In this document: one piece after another, positions 1-60,705 of the stretch
Layout of the letters: the number at the start of each line of letters is the position of its first letter
Position numbering within the stretch: position 1 is the first letter of the stretch
Assembly: GCF_014633365.1 (NCBI RefSeq)
Contig: NC_068345.1
Span: 13,648,058 to 13,712,057, forward strand
Length of the DNA: 64,000 bases
Reading direction: 5' to 3'
Source of the DNA: Diospyros lotus
Lineage: Eukaryota; Streptophyta; Magnoliopsida; Ericales; Ebenaceae
Notes under the pieces: generated by a model
Told to the model about the DNA's origin: nothing
What the model saw: the letters and a program-made list of their open reading frames with translations, nothing else
Database searches by the model: none
Made by a program: the position numbers and the translations under genes

Positions 1-1255
1 CACGACTCCCTATTTCTTACTCCTCCATGTACTATGTTTCCCCTAAGAAACACACAATAACCCGTTGTGGAATGTCTATCAACCATAGATCCTCCATAGT
101 CAGCATCAGTATATTCGGTAACATCTAATTCAAAACCTGATTTAAACAAAATTCCCTTACCAGGAGTAGCCTTCAGATAACATAAAATTCGTCTCACAGC
201 TTACATAAGTTTTTTTGTGGGATTATGCATAAATTGACTAATCAAACTGACTGCAAATGCAATATCCAGTTTAGTATGAGATAAGTAAATCAACCTCCCA
301 ACCAATATCTGATATCTGCCTTTATCCACTAGTGTACAATCAGAACTAGCCATCGGTTTGCTATTGAAATCCACTAGTGTACTTGCTCATTTGCTACCCA
401 ATAACCCTATTTCCTATAATAGGTCCAGAATGTACTTTCTTTGTGACAAAAAAATCTCAGCCTTTGAGTAGGCCACTTCAATCCCCAAAAATAGTTTAAG
501 ACCCCAAGATCCTTGATCTCAAATTCCCGTGACAAATTTTCTTTAAGTTGTGCATTTTCTTCAAGATTATCCCCGGTGACTATGATGTCATCAACATATA
601 CTAAAACAGCTGTCACTCTTCTAGTACTTGAGTGTTTCAAGAAAAGTGTATGATCACCCCTACTCTGACGATAGCCCATGTGCCCTATAGCTTTAGAAAA
701 ATGATCAAACCATGCCCTCGGTGATTGTTCAAGCCCATAAAGGGCTTTCTTTAGTTTGCATACCTTTCTTGAAAACCCATTATCAAATCTAGGTGGTGGC
801 TCCATAAATACCTCATCTTCTAGATCTCCATGCAAGAAAGCATTCTTGACATCAAATTGCTGTAACTTCTAGCTATAGTGTGCTGCTAGAGCCAATAGGA
901 TTCGCACAGTTGCCATCTTTGCCACAAGTACAAATGTTTCAAGATAATCAATGCCATAAGTCTGAGCATAACCTTTAGCAACTAACCTTCTTTTATATCT
1001 CTCTAGGGTTCCATCTGCATTATATTTTAGGTTAAAGACCCATCGATAGCCTACAACCTCGACTCCCTTTGGTCTAGTAACAATGTCCCACGTATGATTC
1101 TTTTCCAAGGCCTGCATCTCCTCCTGAATTGCTTGAATCCAATTTTTATCTTTGAAAGCCTCACTAATTGTCTTAGGGATAGGAATAGTATCCAAGGAGG
1201 TTAGGAATCCCTTATGTTTAGAGGACAAATGATGGTAAGATAGGTAGTTTGTCAA
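1..1255 (-). pseudogene. Copia reverse transcriptase / RNase H remnant
   Basis: Two ORF blocks (1255-869 and 835-407) carry Copia RT motifs: [58 protein letters not shown], and the catalytic YVDD at about 598-587. The RNase H part continues to base 1 with stops. Stops and frame changes between blocks show it is inactive. Confidence 0.85.
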
Positions 1256-1550
1256 GAGATGTTGAGTGCAACTTCAGATTCCTTTTCTAAGCGAAATAGG
1301 CAGGTCCAAGTCATTAGTAAGAGGCAATGAAGTAGGTGAGGGGCAAGTGACCTCAGTACCTTGATTTGGAGGTGGTGTTGGTGCCACTGGAGACTCTGAA
1401 ATGAGCTGTTGTGTCCGTCTCTTTAAGACATAAGGAGATCCCTTGAATTGAACTGGAGAGGAGGGTAGCATTGTTGAAGGCTGTTGGTTTTGAGGAACCT
1501 GTTGCTTTTGATCATCTATGGACAAAATAGATGGATCATGAATTTGAGGC

Positions 1551-2340
1551 TCATGAGGTGTTCAAAATTGATAGATCAAGACTAGTATCACCATGAGGGG
1601 TGTGTTTATCTTGAACGCCAGACTTAGAGAAAAATGATTGATTCTCAATAAATGTAACATCTTTGGACACACAGAATTTCTTAGTAGCTGGATGGTAACA
1701 TTTATAGCCCTTTTGAGTGGGTGAGTAACCTAGGAGCACACATTTGAGAGCTCGAGGATCCAACTTACCCCTAAGATGTTTGGACACATGAACAAAGGCA
1801 ATACAACCAAACACTTATGAGGAAGAGGAGTATGAAACACCACTTTAGGAAAATAGGACGACAAACATTGAACCAGACTTTGATGATTAAGGAGAGTATA
1901 AGGAACAAGATTAATCAAGTAGGCAGTAGTTAACACTGCTTCTCCCCAAAAATTCTTGGGAACAAAATGATAAAGTAGAAGAGCCCTAGTGACATCGAGT
2001 AAATGCCTCATTTTCCTTTTTGCTACTCCATTTTGTTGTGGGGTATGAACACATGACGACTCATGAATGATTCATTTTTGTTGGAAAAAAGTATGCAAGT
2101 GATGAAAGTAGTCCGTGGCATTATCAGTCCGGAATTTTTTAATTTTGATGCCAAATTGAGTAGATATCATCTTATAGAATGTAGGCAAGATAGAGCTCAC
2201 AGCTACCTTATCCTTTAAGAGATACAACCATGTCATTCTTGTACAATCATCAATAAAAGTAATAAACCACCTAGCCCTAGAAAAATTGAGAATTCTAGAT
2301 GATCCCCATACATCCGAATGAATCAAGTTGAATGGAATAG
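1551..2340 (-). pseudogene. Copia integrase remnant
   Basis: Blocks at 2326-2072, 2011-1730 and 1814-1551. They contain RWFITFIDDCTRMTWLYLL, FRTDNATDYF, the C-terminal FGCIAFVHVSKHLRGKLDPR and LLGYSPTQKGYKCYHP. The frame shifts several times. Known role of the family: insertion of the cDNA copy. Confidence 0.83.
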
Positions 2341-2407
2341 AGGATCATTTATTACTCAAAGGATAAAAGACTGGTGTTTAGAAAATTCACACACATCACA
2401 ATGAAGA

Positions 2408-2963
2408 CTAGATATATCTAGGTTTTTGAAATAAAGCTGGAAACATGGATTGCATTACACTAAAAGAAGGATGTCCTAAACGGTAGTGCTGAAGCCATAA
2501 AATATTAATGGAAGTTGTAGAAGTAGACTGAACAGGCTGGAAATTATTGCTGGAAGTGGTAGAAGTGGTAGATGTAGGCTGGGTAGGCTGGAAAAAATAG
2601 GAAGTAGAGGCAGGTTGCTCCCCCTCAATAGCAGAATGTGTAGTCTTTACGTAGTACAGCCCATTCCAAAGCTCAACCCCACCAATCCTCTTCCCCGAAT
2701 CCAGTTCCTGAAACTCACACTTGTTAGGTGAAAACACAACACAGCAATTCAGATCCTTGGTTAATTGGTGGACAGATATCAAATTGTTAGAAAGATTGGG
2801 CACATGAAGAACATGGGAAATAGGTAATGAAGGGTTGAGGTTCATATTACCACGACCAGCTATAGGGATAGCCTCTCCATTGACTACTGTTATCTTCTCG
2901 GATTTGTTCACTGGTGTATAAGAGCTAAGGCCATTCATGTCAAAGGTCATATGATTGGTGGCT
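2408..2963 (-). pseudogene. Copia protease / pre-integrase remnant
   Basis: Starts inside the protease at ATNHMTFDMNGLSSYTPVNK; the upstream Asp-Ser-Gly is removed where the frame meets the LTR at 2969. It continues with VLHVPNLSNNLISVHQLTKD and ends near LQHYRLGHPSFSVMQSMFP, the pre-integrase zinc region. It includes a Thr/Ser-rich insert with repeated QPTQPTSTTSTTSS-like segments. Confidence 0.82.
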
Positions 2964-2968
2964 CAAGA

Positions 2969-3326
2969 TGTCATGACCCTAGGAGCAATAAAGGGACATT
3001 ATTGTAATAGGGTATAATAGTTAGTTAGGGATATTTTACAAGTTGTTAGAAGCACATGGGTGTTGTTATGATATTGTTAGAAATTAGTTAAGTATCTAGC
3101 TCATCTAGCTATGCCTATAAAAAGGCCAATTGTAAGTGGAGAGAGGACATGCTGAAATTGATAATGAATCTCTATTTTCCTCACTAAATTTCTCTCCATT
3201 CTCCCTCTCATTTCTCTTAACTTTCTCCCTAATTCTGTTCAATATCCCCCTTCATTTCTTCTTTGTTCTTCCCCAAATTCCTTCCAATTCCTTCTAAGAC
3301 CCTAACTAAATCCTAGGGTCATGACA
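2969..3326 (+). repeat. LTR of a second, plus-strand retrotransposon family
   Basis: 358 bp, from TGTCATGACCCTAGG to CCTAGGGTCATGACA, with a long terminal inverted repeat. It is followed by a Met-tRNA primer site TGGTATCAGAGC (3329-3340), so it is a 5' LTR. It resembles the LTR of the non-autonomous element at 52358-54883 in ends, CT-rich R/U5 and AA-TGG spacing. Confidence 0.8.
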
Positions 3327-3960
3327 AATGGTATCAGAGCAGTCCATCCTTGGCTGTGGTTTTGATTCGAGTTCCGACGGTGATTATCGGTGAGTTCCGA
3401 CGATGATTATAGGCTGCTAATTTCCGATCAAAGGAGAGCAAGCAGTTTCGACTCGAAACTGTACGTGGATTCCGTTTGAAAAGACGGATTCCTCTGACTT
3501 CTTTGCTGGTGAGTTCTGACACCCTAGGCTGCTAATTTCCAAGTCGGGAGGCGTTTGAGGCGAGAATATAAGGCTTGGCAGCAGGCGAGCCAGGAAGTCG
3601 CGACTGGTGTAGGAGTTCCAAGAGATCGCGGTTGTGTAGCAGGGTTTGGCTAGAAGGCAACGAAGGAAGGGTGGTCTACGACCACTGAAGTGCGACTATT
3701 GAGGCGAGCTTGAGTCCGTCGGAGGTGAAGCAGATGACCCAGAGAGTTGCTACCAGATCGATAAGCTTCCTGTAGGCACGGTAAGGACTACTAGAAACCA
3801 ACAACAACACTAATAAGCACACAGCACTAGAAGACTTGGCACTGGAAGAATGATGAAGAGAACAAGCTACTGTGTCACAGTCACAACCCTCCCGAACACA
3901 AACACGAATGAAATGCACGAACAAACTGGAGTAGTTGGAGGTGAAAGGTCAGTGAACGTG
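3327..3960 (+). mobile_element. Leader/internal fragment following the LTR at 2969
   Basis: Primer site then a GC-richer leader starting CAGTCCATCCTTGGCTG, comparable with the CCACCAATTCTTGGCTTTC leader after 52800. It has an imperfect internal duplication of GTGAGTTC-GAC and GGCTGCTAATTTCC (about 3390-3425 and 3510-3545). No pol ORF. The right boundary with the Copia leader is uncertain. Confidence 0.45.
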
Positions 3961-4221
3961 CCTTCACGCGTTGGCATGTGGGGTCGGAGGCAAATTGGCG
4001 ACGATGCATGGGGACTCTGACAGTGGCGGGTCTCCGGTGGTCGACCGATATGATGAAGGCGAACCCAATGGTGATGGTGGTGCTGGTAGGCGGTGGCCGG
4101 ACAGTGGTGTTCTAACTTCGACAGTGATGGTGCAATGAAGGCACTTGAACAGATTGAAGCGATAGTTCAATGAAGGCATTAGGGTTTACCATACCAGCCT
4201 ATTAATGAGGCTCTGATACCA

Positions 4222-4532
4222 TATAGAAAAAAGAGAAAGGGAAGCAGTATTCTCATATAATTTTATTGATATGAGCAAAAATATTTATACAAGAGATACC
4301 TTAAGAATTCTCCTAGATTTTAGAGATTATATTCCTACTTTGTAGGATTAGGTTACAACAAACTTAAATACAAACAAATCTAATAAAAAACTACCTAAGA
4401 AGATAAAATAAACTAACTAAGAAGATAAAATACAACAACAAGATAAATCAAAAAAATAAATTAACAGAAATGAGCAGCCCCATCACAATTAGCACACCTG
4501 GCCCGGTCCAACAGCCCATCAATCAAATAACA
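4222..4532 (-). repeat. Copia 5' LTR
   Basis: About 311 bp. Read on the minus strand it starts TGTTATTTGATTGATGGGC and ends ...TTTTTTCTATA just before the primer site TGGTATCAGAGCC (4220-4208). Confidence 0.65.
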
Positions 4533-4866
4533 CTGGATATTTTATCAAGTATATTAGCAAAGTATGCTATAAGGGCGTTGTACTAAGTTTGTTGTTGCAT
4601 TTTACATTCCTAGGACATATGTAAGCGGTTACCTACACATGGAGGAGGTTAGGATCAACTATAAATACAGTTGATCACCTCTCACGAAATATATGAAAAT
4701 ATTCTGGAATTTTTTATTTCTTTCTCTAATTATCTCTTCCTCCCTCGTCTCTATCTTCTTCTCTCCCTAAATTCTTTCTCGTTTCCCCCTAATTCTCTCT
4801 TGATCCTTCTATTGATTGAGAATTATTAGTCAAATCCTCTGAGAGCTGATAGTTTGGTATCAGAGC
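4533..4866 (+). repeat. LTR-like sequence with TATA box and primer-binding site
   Basis: CTATAAATACAG lies at about 4659. A CT-rich tract follows, then TGGTATCAGAGC at 4855-4866. This is the layout of a 5' LTR end plus PBS on the plus strand. The start is not defined, and no coding region follows. A (CA)n run at 4998-5014 lies just downstream. Confidence 0.55.
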
Positions 4867-5050
4867 AATGCTCTTGGGCGACAATCAGATCATTGAAATT
4901 CATTGCCATGGCCAATGGAACAAGGATGAAACAAATGGAGTCTGTTGTATTTTGAGAGGAAAAAGTATTCTATGTTTTGTTATTCACAATGTGGTATACA
5001 CACACACACACACACCAATGTACAAGGTACAGCCACGGGACAACATATCT

Positions 5051-5376
5051 TCCTAATACATATGTAAAACACTATCTAGCATATATATAATTAGGGAGAA
5101 TTAGGGAGAACAAAGAGGGAAATAGAGAAGAATAGAGAGAGAGAGAGAGAATTTGAAGGGAGAATTCAAAATACTTCAATTGTAATTTCTAGATGCCTCC
5201 AATGGGTGGGATTAGTTTGTTTATATACTAATCCTAGCGCACCAATCCCGTCAAAACGAAAGTACAACTATATATAGCTTCTCTCTAATTACAACCCCAC
5301 ATCTGCTATAACTATCCTCACGTGTACCGTCTATACAAGCAATAGGTACATGATAGTGGCATGTATTATACTAACA
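5051..5376 (-). repeat. Gypsy-type LTR-like fragment
   Basis: AT-rich and (GA)n-containing, ending ...TATACTAACA. It resembles, in the same orientation, the LTR at 63501-63894 (GAGAGAAGATAGAATTG, ATTCAAAA and shared GGGTGGGATTAG-like segments) and less closely the LTR at 49056-49432. No PBS is preserved. Confidence 0.45.
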
Positions 5377-5803
5377 GCATGCTTGGTAGAGGGGATTGGC
5401 TTACTTAATCCTACCCCTAAGACTTATCCCTTGTTTGGTGCAACGCAAGGATTAGGCTTAGTTAATCCTCGAGACAAGTTAGTCCCATGGGGGAGGGATT
5501 AATTTGTCCCACCCCTCCCCATGGGACAAATTAATCCCGCTAGCTCCAATGATGAAAATGCCCCTTTACTAAAATCAAGGAAAGCTATGATTCAATTTTG
5601 TAATTAATAAATGAGGGGTATTACGGTATTTTTCAAGGTAATCCCATATTTACACCTTCTTCAAACCAAATAGGGGGCAAGTATTACCTCGAGTAATGCC
5701 TCCCATACCAAACATGGTCTCACTTTATTTAATCCCATCACTAATTTATTCCATCCTTAACTTAGTTCCATCACAAAATAATCCGTGTACCAAACGTCTT
5801 GTA
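5377..5803. mobile_element. MITE-like palindromic element
   Basis: The ends are inverted: GCTTGGTAGAGGGGATT on the left against GTTTGGTACACGGATT on the right, read in reverse. Inside are further inverted copies of ...TTTGGT...GGATTA motifs. No ORF. The layout is that of a small non-autonomous DNA transposon; a clear target duplication could not be defined, so the superfamily is left open. Confidence 0.5.
5495..5538. repeat. Perfect 17-bp hairpin inside the MITE-like element
   Basis: Arms GGGATTAATTTGTCCCA (5495-5511) and TGGGACAAATTAATCCC (5522-5538) around a 10-base C-rich loop. An overlapping alternative stem uses GTCCCATGGGGGAGG and CCTCCCCATGGGAC. Confidence 0.85.
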
Positions 5804-6320
5804 AGTTTGTGTTCTAAAACATGAATGAATGTTCTCTAGATTCTGAGAATGAAAGCGACTATGTTGTAGTTATAGATCCGCTGACTAAAATTATCTTCCC
5901 TTGCTTTCTTATATTATTTTTTTTTTTTTTAATTTTTGTAGGTTCAATGCAGGCTATAACTTACCAAGTACACTTCTTTTTTCTTTTTTGGCTGGCAGGT
6001 TATAAGTACTCAGTCTCTGTGTTTTTCACATCTCCCTTGATGTCATGAACCCTTTCCAAATTCTAATATGATATTCTCAGCTTGTCAAGGTTTGATGAAA
6101 CCACTAGGTATATTCACAAATAACTAACTTGTGGTGTTTTAGGTACACTGTCTTGCAAGAGAATTTACATAACATGGGATCTATGTCCTGCAATTGCTTC
6201 CTCCAAATAATACCGCAATATGGCTTTTGCCAGGCACTAACTTGATTAATAACGATAAAAAAGACAGAAGTGCAGTAGTTTGTCAGAGATTGAAGCACAG
6301 TAATCCTTTGAAGGCAATAC

Positions 6321-55177
<48,857 letters not shown>

Positions 55178-57492
55178 CTGCCATAAGGAGGAAAAGAGAA
55201 GTACAATAACAATAAAAAAAATGTCTCACTAGTCTGGATTAAACAATTACAACAACCATGCTTAGGATTTACAGGACCTTACTACAGATATTGAATGAAC
55301 ATAAGAAAAGCCAACATCCAAGACTATCTAATTATTCATTTTTTTCCCTTCTATAACCAGCTTAAAATAAATGTATAAAACCACTTCCCCTGTTCAACTT
55401 TTTCTCATTGACCTACTCCTTTTTTCCTCTCTTTCTAGTTCTCTCACTCGTCTGCGTTGACCTTTTTCTGTTTAGGAAGATATTAAAAAAAAAAAAAAAG
55501 AAATGAACAATAAGAAGAATCAAGGTATCCGAAGGACAAATGGAAAACCACAAAGCAAAACATTAACAAGCTATGGAACACGATGAAGAAAAATGTTATG
55601 ACTGATCTCAGTGACAGAAATCCTGTCATGTCTTGTCATTTGTATGTAAAAATACTTGTCTTCAAGATTCCTAACTGGTTGTGGAGCAACATTGCTTCTT
55701 TAATTAAGCTCCCTGTCCTAAAAGGTGCTGACACAGACACAATATATGGCAATTTAAAAACAAATGAAGATGCAGATAGAGCAGGGATAGGGAAAAACAT
55801 ATTATTTTTTATCTTTTTTATTTAGAAATTTGATGAACATTATAACCAAAGATAGTAAATATATTGCCCCACTAATTTATCATGATTCATGAAGATACCA
55901 TTCAATTCATAATAATAATAAGTTAATGTCATTAAATGAACAAAAAATGATTAAAAGAATTAATATATGATCATCCTTCAAAGCTTCATTAAAATATTAC
56001 AAACATCCATCACCAATGTTTTCTCATTCTCCAGATGGATGGAGGTTAAGTTAAACCCACTTAACTTAATTACTTGACTAATAATTAATCCCAACTCTCA
56101 CAATTCTTAACCAAAATTAATAATTTTTACACCATTGGAATCCTCCCATTATGCCTGACAACATAACCAAGATATGCTTAATTATCTCTGAATTCAATCT
56201 CCTAAAATTAGCTTCAAAGTCAGTTGCTTACTTGGATTAGTCACCTGCTTCCAACAATTCATCGGTTGATGGCCAGCTTGACTGCTAGCCCCAGTCCTTT
56301 AACTCGTTACACAGTCAGTTCTCATGGTTGACTGATGTTCGATTATCATTCCATACACAGACTGTCTATGCTAAAGTCAACTTTAGATTAGTTGTCACCA
56401 CTTTTTCTTCTCTTTTCAAATCTATACCCACAAATTTGAGTATGGGGTGTCATATTTGAGGTGTGGAAACAGCCTCTTCGAAAAGAATAGGTAAGGTTGC
56501 ATACTAAGAAGATCCTCCCCCGACCCTCATAAAGTGGGGAGACTCGTGCAATGATGCCCTTGAGAACATTGGGCCTGTGGGAGAATAATATAGAGGCTTC
56601 TAGAAATAGCATAACCTGTCCAAGTGTGTGAAACAAGTGGTGAAGTAGCTAAGGGAGGAAACACCTAGCTAGGGCTAGGTGGCATGAAGTGAAAGCAATG
56701 CCTAACAAGATGCTTCAGCGTCTTGTAACTTACTTGTATTTGCTTATAAATAGGATACTCCTCCCCCATTCTCCAGTGCAAGCAAGTTAAGACTGAGAAG
56801 CTCCCAAGAGAGGACTGAGGTAGACAGAGGAAGGGCTAAAAGAGTAAGGGAAAAAAGGGGGAAGTTGAAGCACTGGGTTGGTTCTGCTGGAAGAACCTTG
56901 AAGTAAAGCTCGAGTGAAGTGCATAGTCAGCGTACATATTGACATTGTGCATAACAATTTTGTGGCAGTTTATTATGCATTACAGCATAATCTATGTGCA
57001 TGTGTGGAAATTGTGAGCAGAATAGTTTTAGGTCAAGCATGCTTTGGTGTGTCTCAGACTCCCCCTGTGCCATGGGATGTGTCATGGCTACCAAGGATGA
57101 GATAATGGTCCCTTGTGTTGCATGAGGATGATGTTGACAAGGTTATGAAGCCTGAACCTAGGACTGCACCTGGTAAATGGGATTTTGAGAACCTAGTGAC
57201 TACATAAATTATGTGCTGAGCATTGTGCATGTATGCACTGACAGGACATGACTTACTATGATGTGTTCTCATACATATACATTCACTATCGTCCAGACCA
57301 TGCAACAGAGGATCAAGACCAACAAGGTTTTGTCTAGGTGATGGAGGATGGTTGATGATAATTGTTTGTCATTATAAAGTATGATGCAGTACCATGTTAA
57401 TGTTTATCATAGATATATCAAAAGTATTGCCCAAATGGCAATCCAATAAGGTGGGAATTGGGTTCTTAAAAATTTATTTGTGTTTTATTTTA
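55178..57492 (-). other. SMU1 intron upstream of exon a, right of it unclassified sequence
   Basis: No exon recognised. Holds a SINE piece (56440-56560) and a possible LTR promoter region: CTTATAAATAGGATAC near 56744, followed by a purine-rich stretch. Sequences at 56900-57370 are low-complexity relative to genes and may be LTR-derived. Confidence 0.5.
56440..56560 (+). mobile_element. SINE fragment (Au-like)
   Basis: GTGTGGAAACAGCCTCTTCG, then AGGTAAGGTTGCATAC, CCCCCGACCCTCATAAAGTG and GGGAGACTCGTGCAATG. These correspond, diverged, to the 3' body of plant Au-type SINEs (GGAAACAGCCTCTTGCAG, AGGTAAGGCTGCGTAC, GGACCCCGCGCATAGCGGGA, GCTTAGTGCACCGGG). The tRNA-like 5' head is not clear. Confidence 0.65.
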
Positions 57493-57627
57493 GAGAAAGT
57501 GCCAAATTAGCCATTATACTTTCAAAAGAGACAAATAAACCACTATACCTCCAAACTCTGGCCCACATTACGCATTACAATAGATGTAATATTGATGCGC
57601 CATTAGATACCATTTAATTCCATTAGG

Positions 57628-58207
57628 GCGAAGTGCCAAATTGGCCGTTGAACTTTAAAAGGCCAAATAAACCACTTTATTTTCAAACCCAAGGCCACAT
57701 TAGCCATTATAGTTGATGTCGTCTTGACATCACTAGACAGCATTTTTTTAATTCCATTAACAGCATCAACTATATCCCTAATCAAACCATAATTCAAAAA
57801 TTACACCAAAAAACTCGTTAAAAATGTTTGTGATGGTGATATGGGGTTTTTGCATTCCAAGGCGATGGCAACTGTGTGGTGTTCTTTAAATTTTGATTTG
57901 GCTTCGATTTAGTCACTTTGCCTTTACACCCTCTAAGGAATTAAAATTGTCACTCCCATCTCCCTCATTCATATCACAACGCAATAACCTTAGATCTCGA
58001 TCAAAAATGTTTGGGATGCAATTTTGGATGTAACTTTTGAATTAGAGTTTCATTGAGAATATAGTTAATGCCATTAATGGAATTAAAATGTCATATAATG
58101 GCATCAGGACAACATCTACCATAATGGCTAGTGTGGCCCCGAGTCTGATAGTGCAATTTTTTTATTTAACCCTTTTTAAAGTACAATGGCTAATTTGTGT
58201 GGAAGCA
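57628..58207. mobile_element. Inner inverted-repeat unit of the Mutator-like element
   Basis: Left GGCGAAGTGCCAAATTGGCC, then AAATAAACCACTTTATTTTC and GCCACATTAGCCATTATAG. The right side is inverted: CCATAATGGCTAGTGTGGCC...AAAGTACAATGGCTAATTTG. So a second, smaller copy of the terminal repeat structure lies directly inside the outer one (offset about 135 bp). Confidence 0.7.
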
Positions 58208-58212
58208 CCTAA

Positions 58213-58503
58213 TGTCTTGTTGTGACTGTTATGGTTGTTGTATTGCTGAGTGTTATGGTTGTTATATTGTTGCATTACATTTGACTATGTTTTAGTTGTT
58301 ATTGTTAGTTGGTAGCCAGTAGCCTTTGCATTTAGTACATAAGTTGTGAGACGGTCTTTTATGTCATGTTATGAGTTGTATATATAGCAGCTCACTGCTC
58401 TTGTAATCTTAAGCTTTTCATTCTTGATTCTTAATACATTCTCTAGAGGTATTCTTCTTCTCCTCGTGTCATGTTTCTTCTCTGTACCTAGGGTTTCATT
58501 ACA
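58213..58503 (+). repeat. Copia 5' LTR
   Basis: 291 bp, TGTCTTGTTGTGACTG to AGGGTTTCATTACA. GTATATATAGCAGC near 58379 is the TATA box. PBS TGGTATCAAAGC at 58504-58515. Confidence 0.83.
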
Positions 58504-58530
58504 TGGTATCAAAGCCTACCATTTGTCCTG

Positions 58531-59494
58531 ATGGCCTCGAATCAAGATCACAATTTGTTCTCCTCTCCCTCTCCTCATTCTTCCTTGTCCTTATCCTCTG
58601 CTTCTCAGGCTGATTTCGCAGCAGTAGCAAAGGCCTTTAGCTTTATTCCTATAAAGCTTGACTCCAGTAATTACATATTTTGGAAGGCTCAAATACTTGC
58701 CACAGTGAGGGCGTTCGACCTGATCTCATTCCTCAACAAGGTGCCACCTCCACCAAAGAGTTTTCCTGATTCGGATGGAGGCGAGTCCGTTGTCAATCCT
58801 GAATACCTGAGCTGGATGCATTCAAATTAGCTCCTGCTCAGATGGCTATTCTCTACAATTAGCGAAGAGGTTTTGGCACAAGTGATTCACTGTGAATTAT
58901 CTGTCGAGGTATGGCTTTCTTTAGAGAATCTTTATGCTCGCCAAACGATAACCAAGTCCTTTCAATTGAAACAGAAATTACAATCAATTAAGAAGGATGA
59001 TCTCTCTATAAATGATTATAATCTTAAGATCAAGACAATTGATCATGCTCTGGCAACAATAGGCGAGCCACTAACTAATAAGGACTTACTACTTTCCATA
59101 TTAAACGGACTAGATCAGGAATACGATATTGTTGTTAGCCTAGTGACTTATCAAATGGACGAGATTGATTTGGAAAAAGTTCAATACTTATTCTTAATGC
59201 ATGAGCAAAGGCTATCTGTTAAGAATTCATCGTCTATGGCTACCTTTGATTCACTGAATTCTGGTATGCATGCACATGTTGCAAATATTGCTAATTTTCC
59301 TACACGGAACAGTAGTAATTTTGGTAATAGTAGTAAATGAGGTAACACTATGAGAGGGACTAGTTACATGAATAGAGGACGAGGTCGAGGACGAGGATCC
59401 AATAAGCGTGTTTACTGTCAGCTTTGTGGGAAACCGGGACACTTTGTGGATAGGTGTTTCCATCGGTTTGACAAAAACTTTTTAGCGAGTTCCT
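58531..59494 (+). pseudogene. Copia gag with intact zinc knuckle
   Basis: MASNQDHNLFSSPSPHSSLS, KLDSSNYIFWKAQILATVRA, SFQLKQKLQSIKKDDLSIND and LLSILNGLDQEYDIVVSLVT. Zinc knuckle C-Q-L-C-G-K-P-G-H-F-V-D-R-C at 59416-59457 keeps all ligands. Two in-frame stops (TAG near 58828, TGA at 59338) interrupt one otherwise continuous frame. Confidence 0.85.
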
Positions 59495-59557
59495 AACCAG
59501 AGCTTTGGTGGTTTTGGTCGGTCCAATGGTGATAATCAGCTTAATTCAAAGGCTTAT

Positions 59558-60705
59558 ATGGCTGCCTTTAGTGACTCTAATGGCACCTATATGAGTGAGA
59601 ATGGTTCTATATTAGGTTCTCCCTATGGACATCCTCCTAAACCTTCTTCTTCTGATAATCTTGTTCCTCAGTCTTCCTTTTTAAATCCCTCCTGGTTTGT
59701 TGACTACGGGGCAACCAATCATATTACCTCTAATCCGAGCAACTTGTCTCTACATACAAATAATGGTGGGGACAGAGTTACTATAGGCAATGGTAAAAAG
59801 TTGCCTATCACTCATGTTGGTACTAGTCGTTTATGTACTTATCTTAAACCTGCTACCTTTCTTTCCATTCCTAATGTTTTCCATGTACCTAATATGAAGA
59901 AAAATTTACTTAGTGTCTCTCAATTAACTCGAGACCATAATACTGTGGCTGAATTTCACTCGGATGTTTGTTTGATTAAGGACAAAGCTACAGGACAAGT
60001 GCTGCTCTGGGGACACCTTAAGGATGGGCTCTATCAACTGCTACCAACATCTTGGCCTGCTAACAGTGTTTCAGCCCAACCTCTAGCGTCCTTACCTGTT
60101 TCTTCTACTGTGTTTCCTCTCAATACATGTAATACTAGCAAAACATGTAATAGACAGAACTGATTTAATTATGAACTGTCCAATGGTGTAAGCGTTGCTC
60201 AAAGCACCAATGTTTGTCAAGAATGACATAATAAATTGGGCCATCCTTCTTTCCCTGTTCTCAATCGTGTGTTGAATAAAATTGGTGTATCATGTTCTTC
60301 TGATTTGGTCTTTTGTGATTCTTGTAAGATTGGCAAGCTTAGCCAACTTCCTTTCTCCAGTCATGATATCACAGTTACTACACCGTTACAATTGGTTTAT
60401 TCTGATCTTTGAGGGCCTGCACCTATTATTTTTGTTCAAGGGTTTAGGTACTACATCATCTTTGTAGATACATACACTAGATACACTTGGATTTATCCCT
60501 TAAAACTCAAATCTGATGCCCTATCTGTTTTCACTACCTTTCATAAATTTGCTGAAATTCAATTTGAGTCTAAGCTTAGAGCCCTACAAACAGACAATGG
60601 GGGTGAATTTAAAGCCTTCCTGCCTTATCTTCATGCTAACGGCATTCAGCCTAGGTTTACCTGCACCCACACTCATCAATAAAATGGTGTGGCCGAGCAA
60701 AAAGA
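59558..60705 (+). pseudogene. Copia protease and integrase start
   Basis: The protease site FVDYGATNHITSNPSNLSLH has Tyr in place of Ser/Thr. Then FHVPNMKKNLLSVSQLTRDH. Beyond a stop at 60163: HNKLGHPSFP-type zinc region, CDSCKIGKLSQLPFSSHDIT, YIIFVDTYTRYTWIYPLK, LQTDNGGEFKAFLPYL and NGVAEQK. It breaks off at the deletion. Confidence 0.83.

Larger units (their letters stand above)
1..4532 (-). mobile_element. Ty1/Copia LTR retrotransposon, decayed, 3' end outside window
   Basis: On the minus strand, running right to left: a 5' LTR (4222-4532), the primer site GGTATCAGAGCC, a leader that resembles the leader at 35480-35698, then protease, integrase and reverse transcriptase remains down to base 1. 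No gag ORF is seen. The body is cut at 2968 by an oppositely oriented LTR. It lies in the SMU1 intron downstream of exon l, in the same sense as the gene. Confidence 0.8.

Noticed and set aside
4868..5056. Open frame starting just after a retrotransposon primer site
   Set aside because: It contains a (CA)n-encoded THTHTH run and no gag motif; more likely leader sequence than a gene.
5821..6048. Possible last SMU1 exon left of 6321
   Set aside because: The expected C-terminal residues (a final WD40 blade ending in a Trp-Lys-Pro-like tail) are not encoded on the minus strand here or elsewhere in 1-6320.
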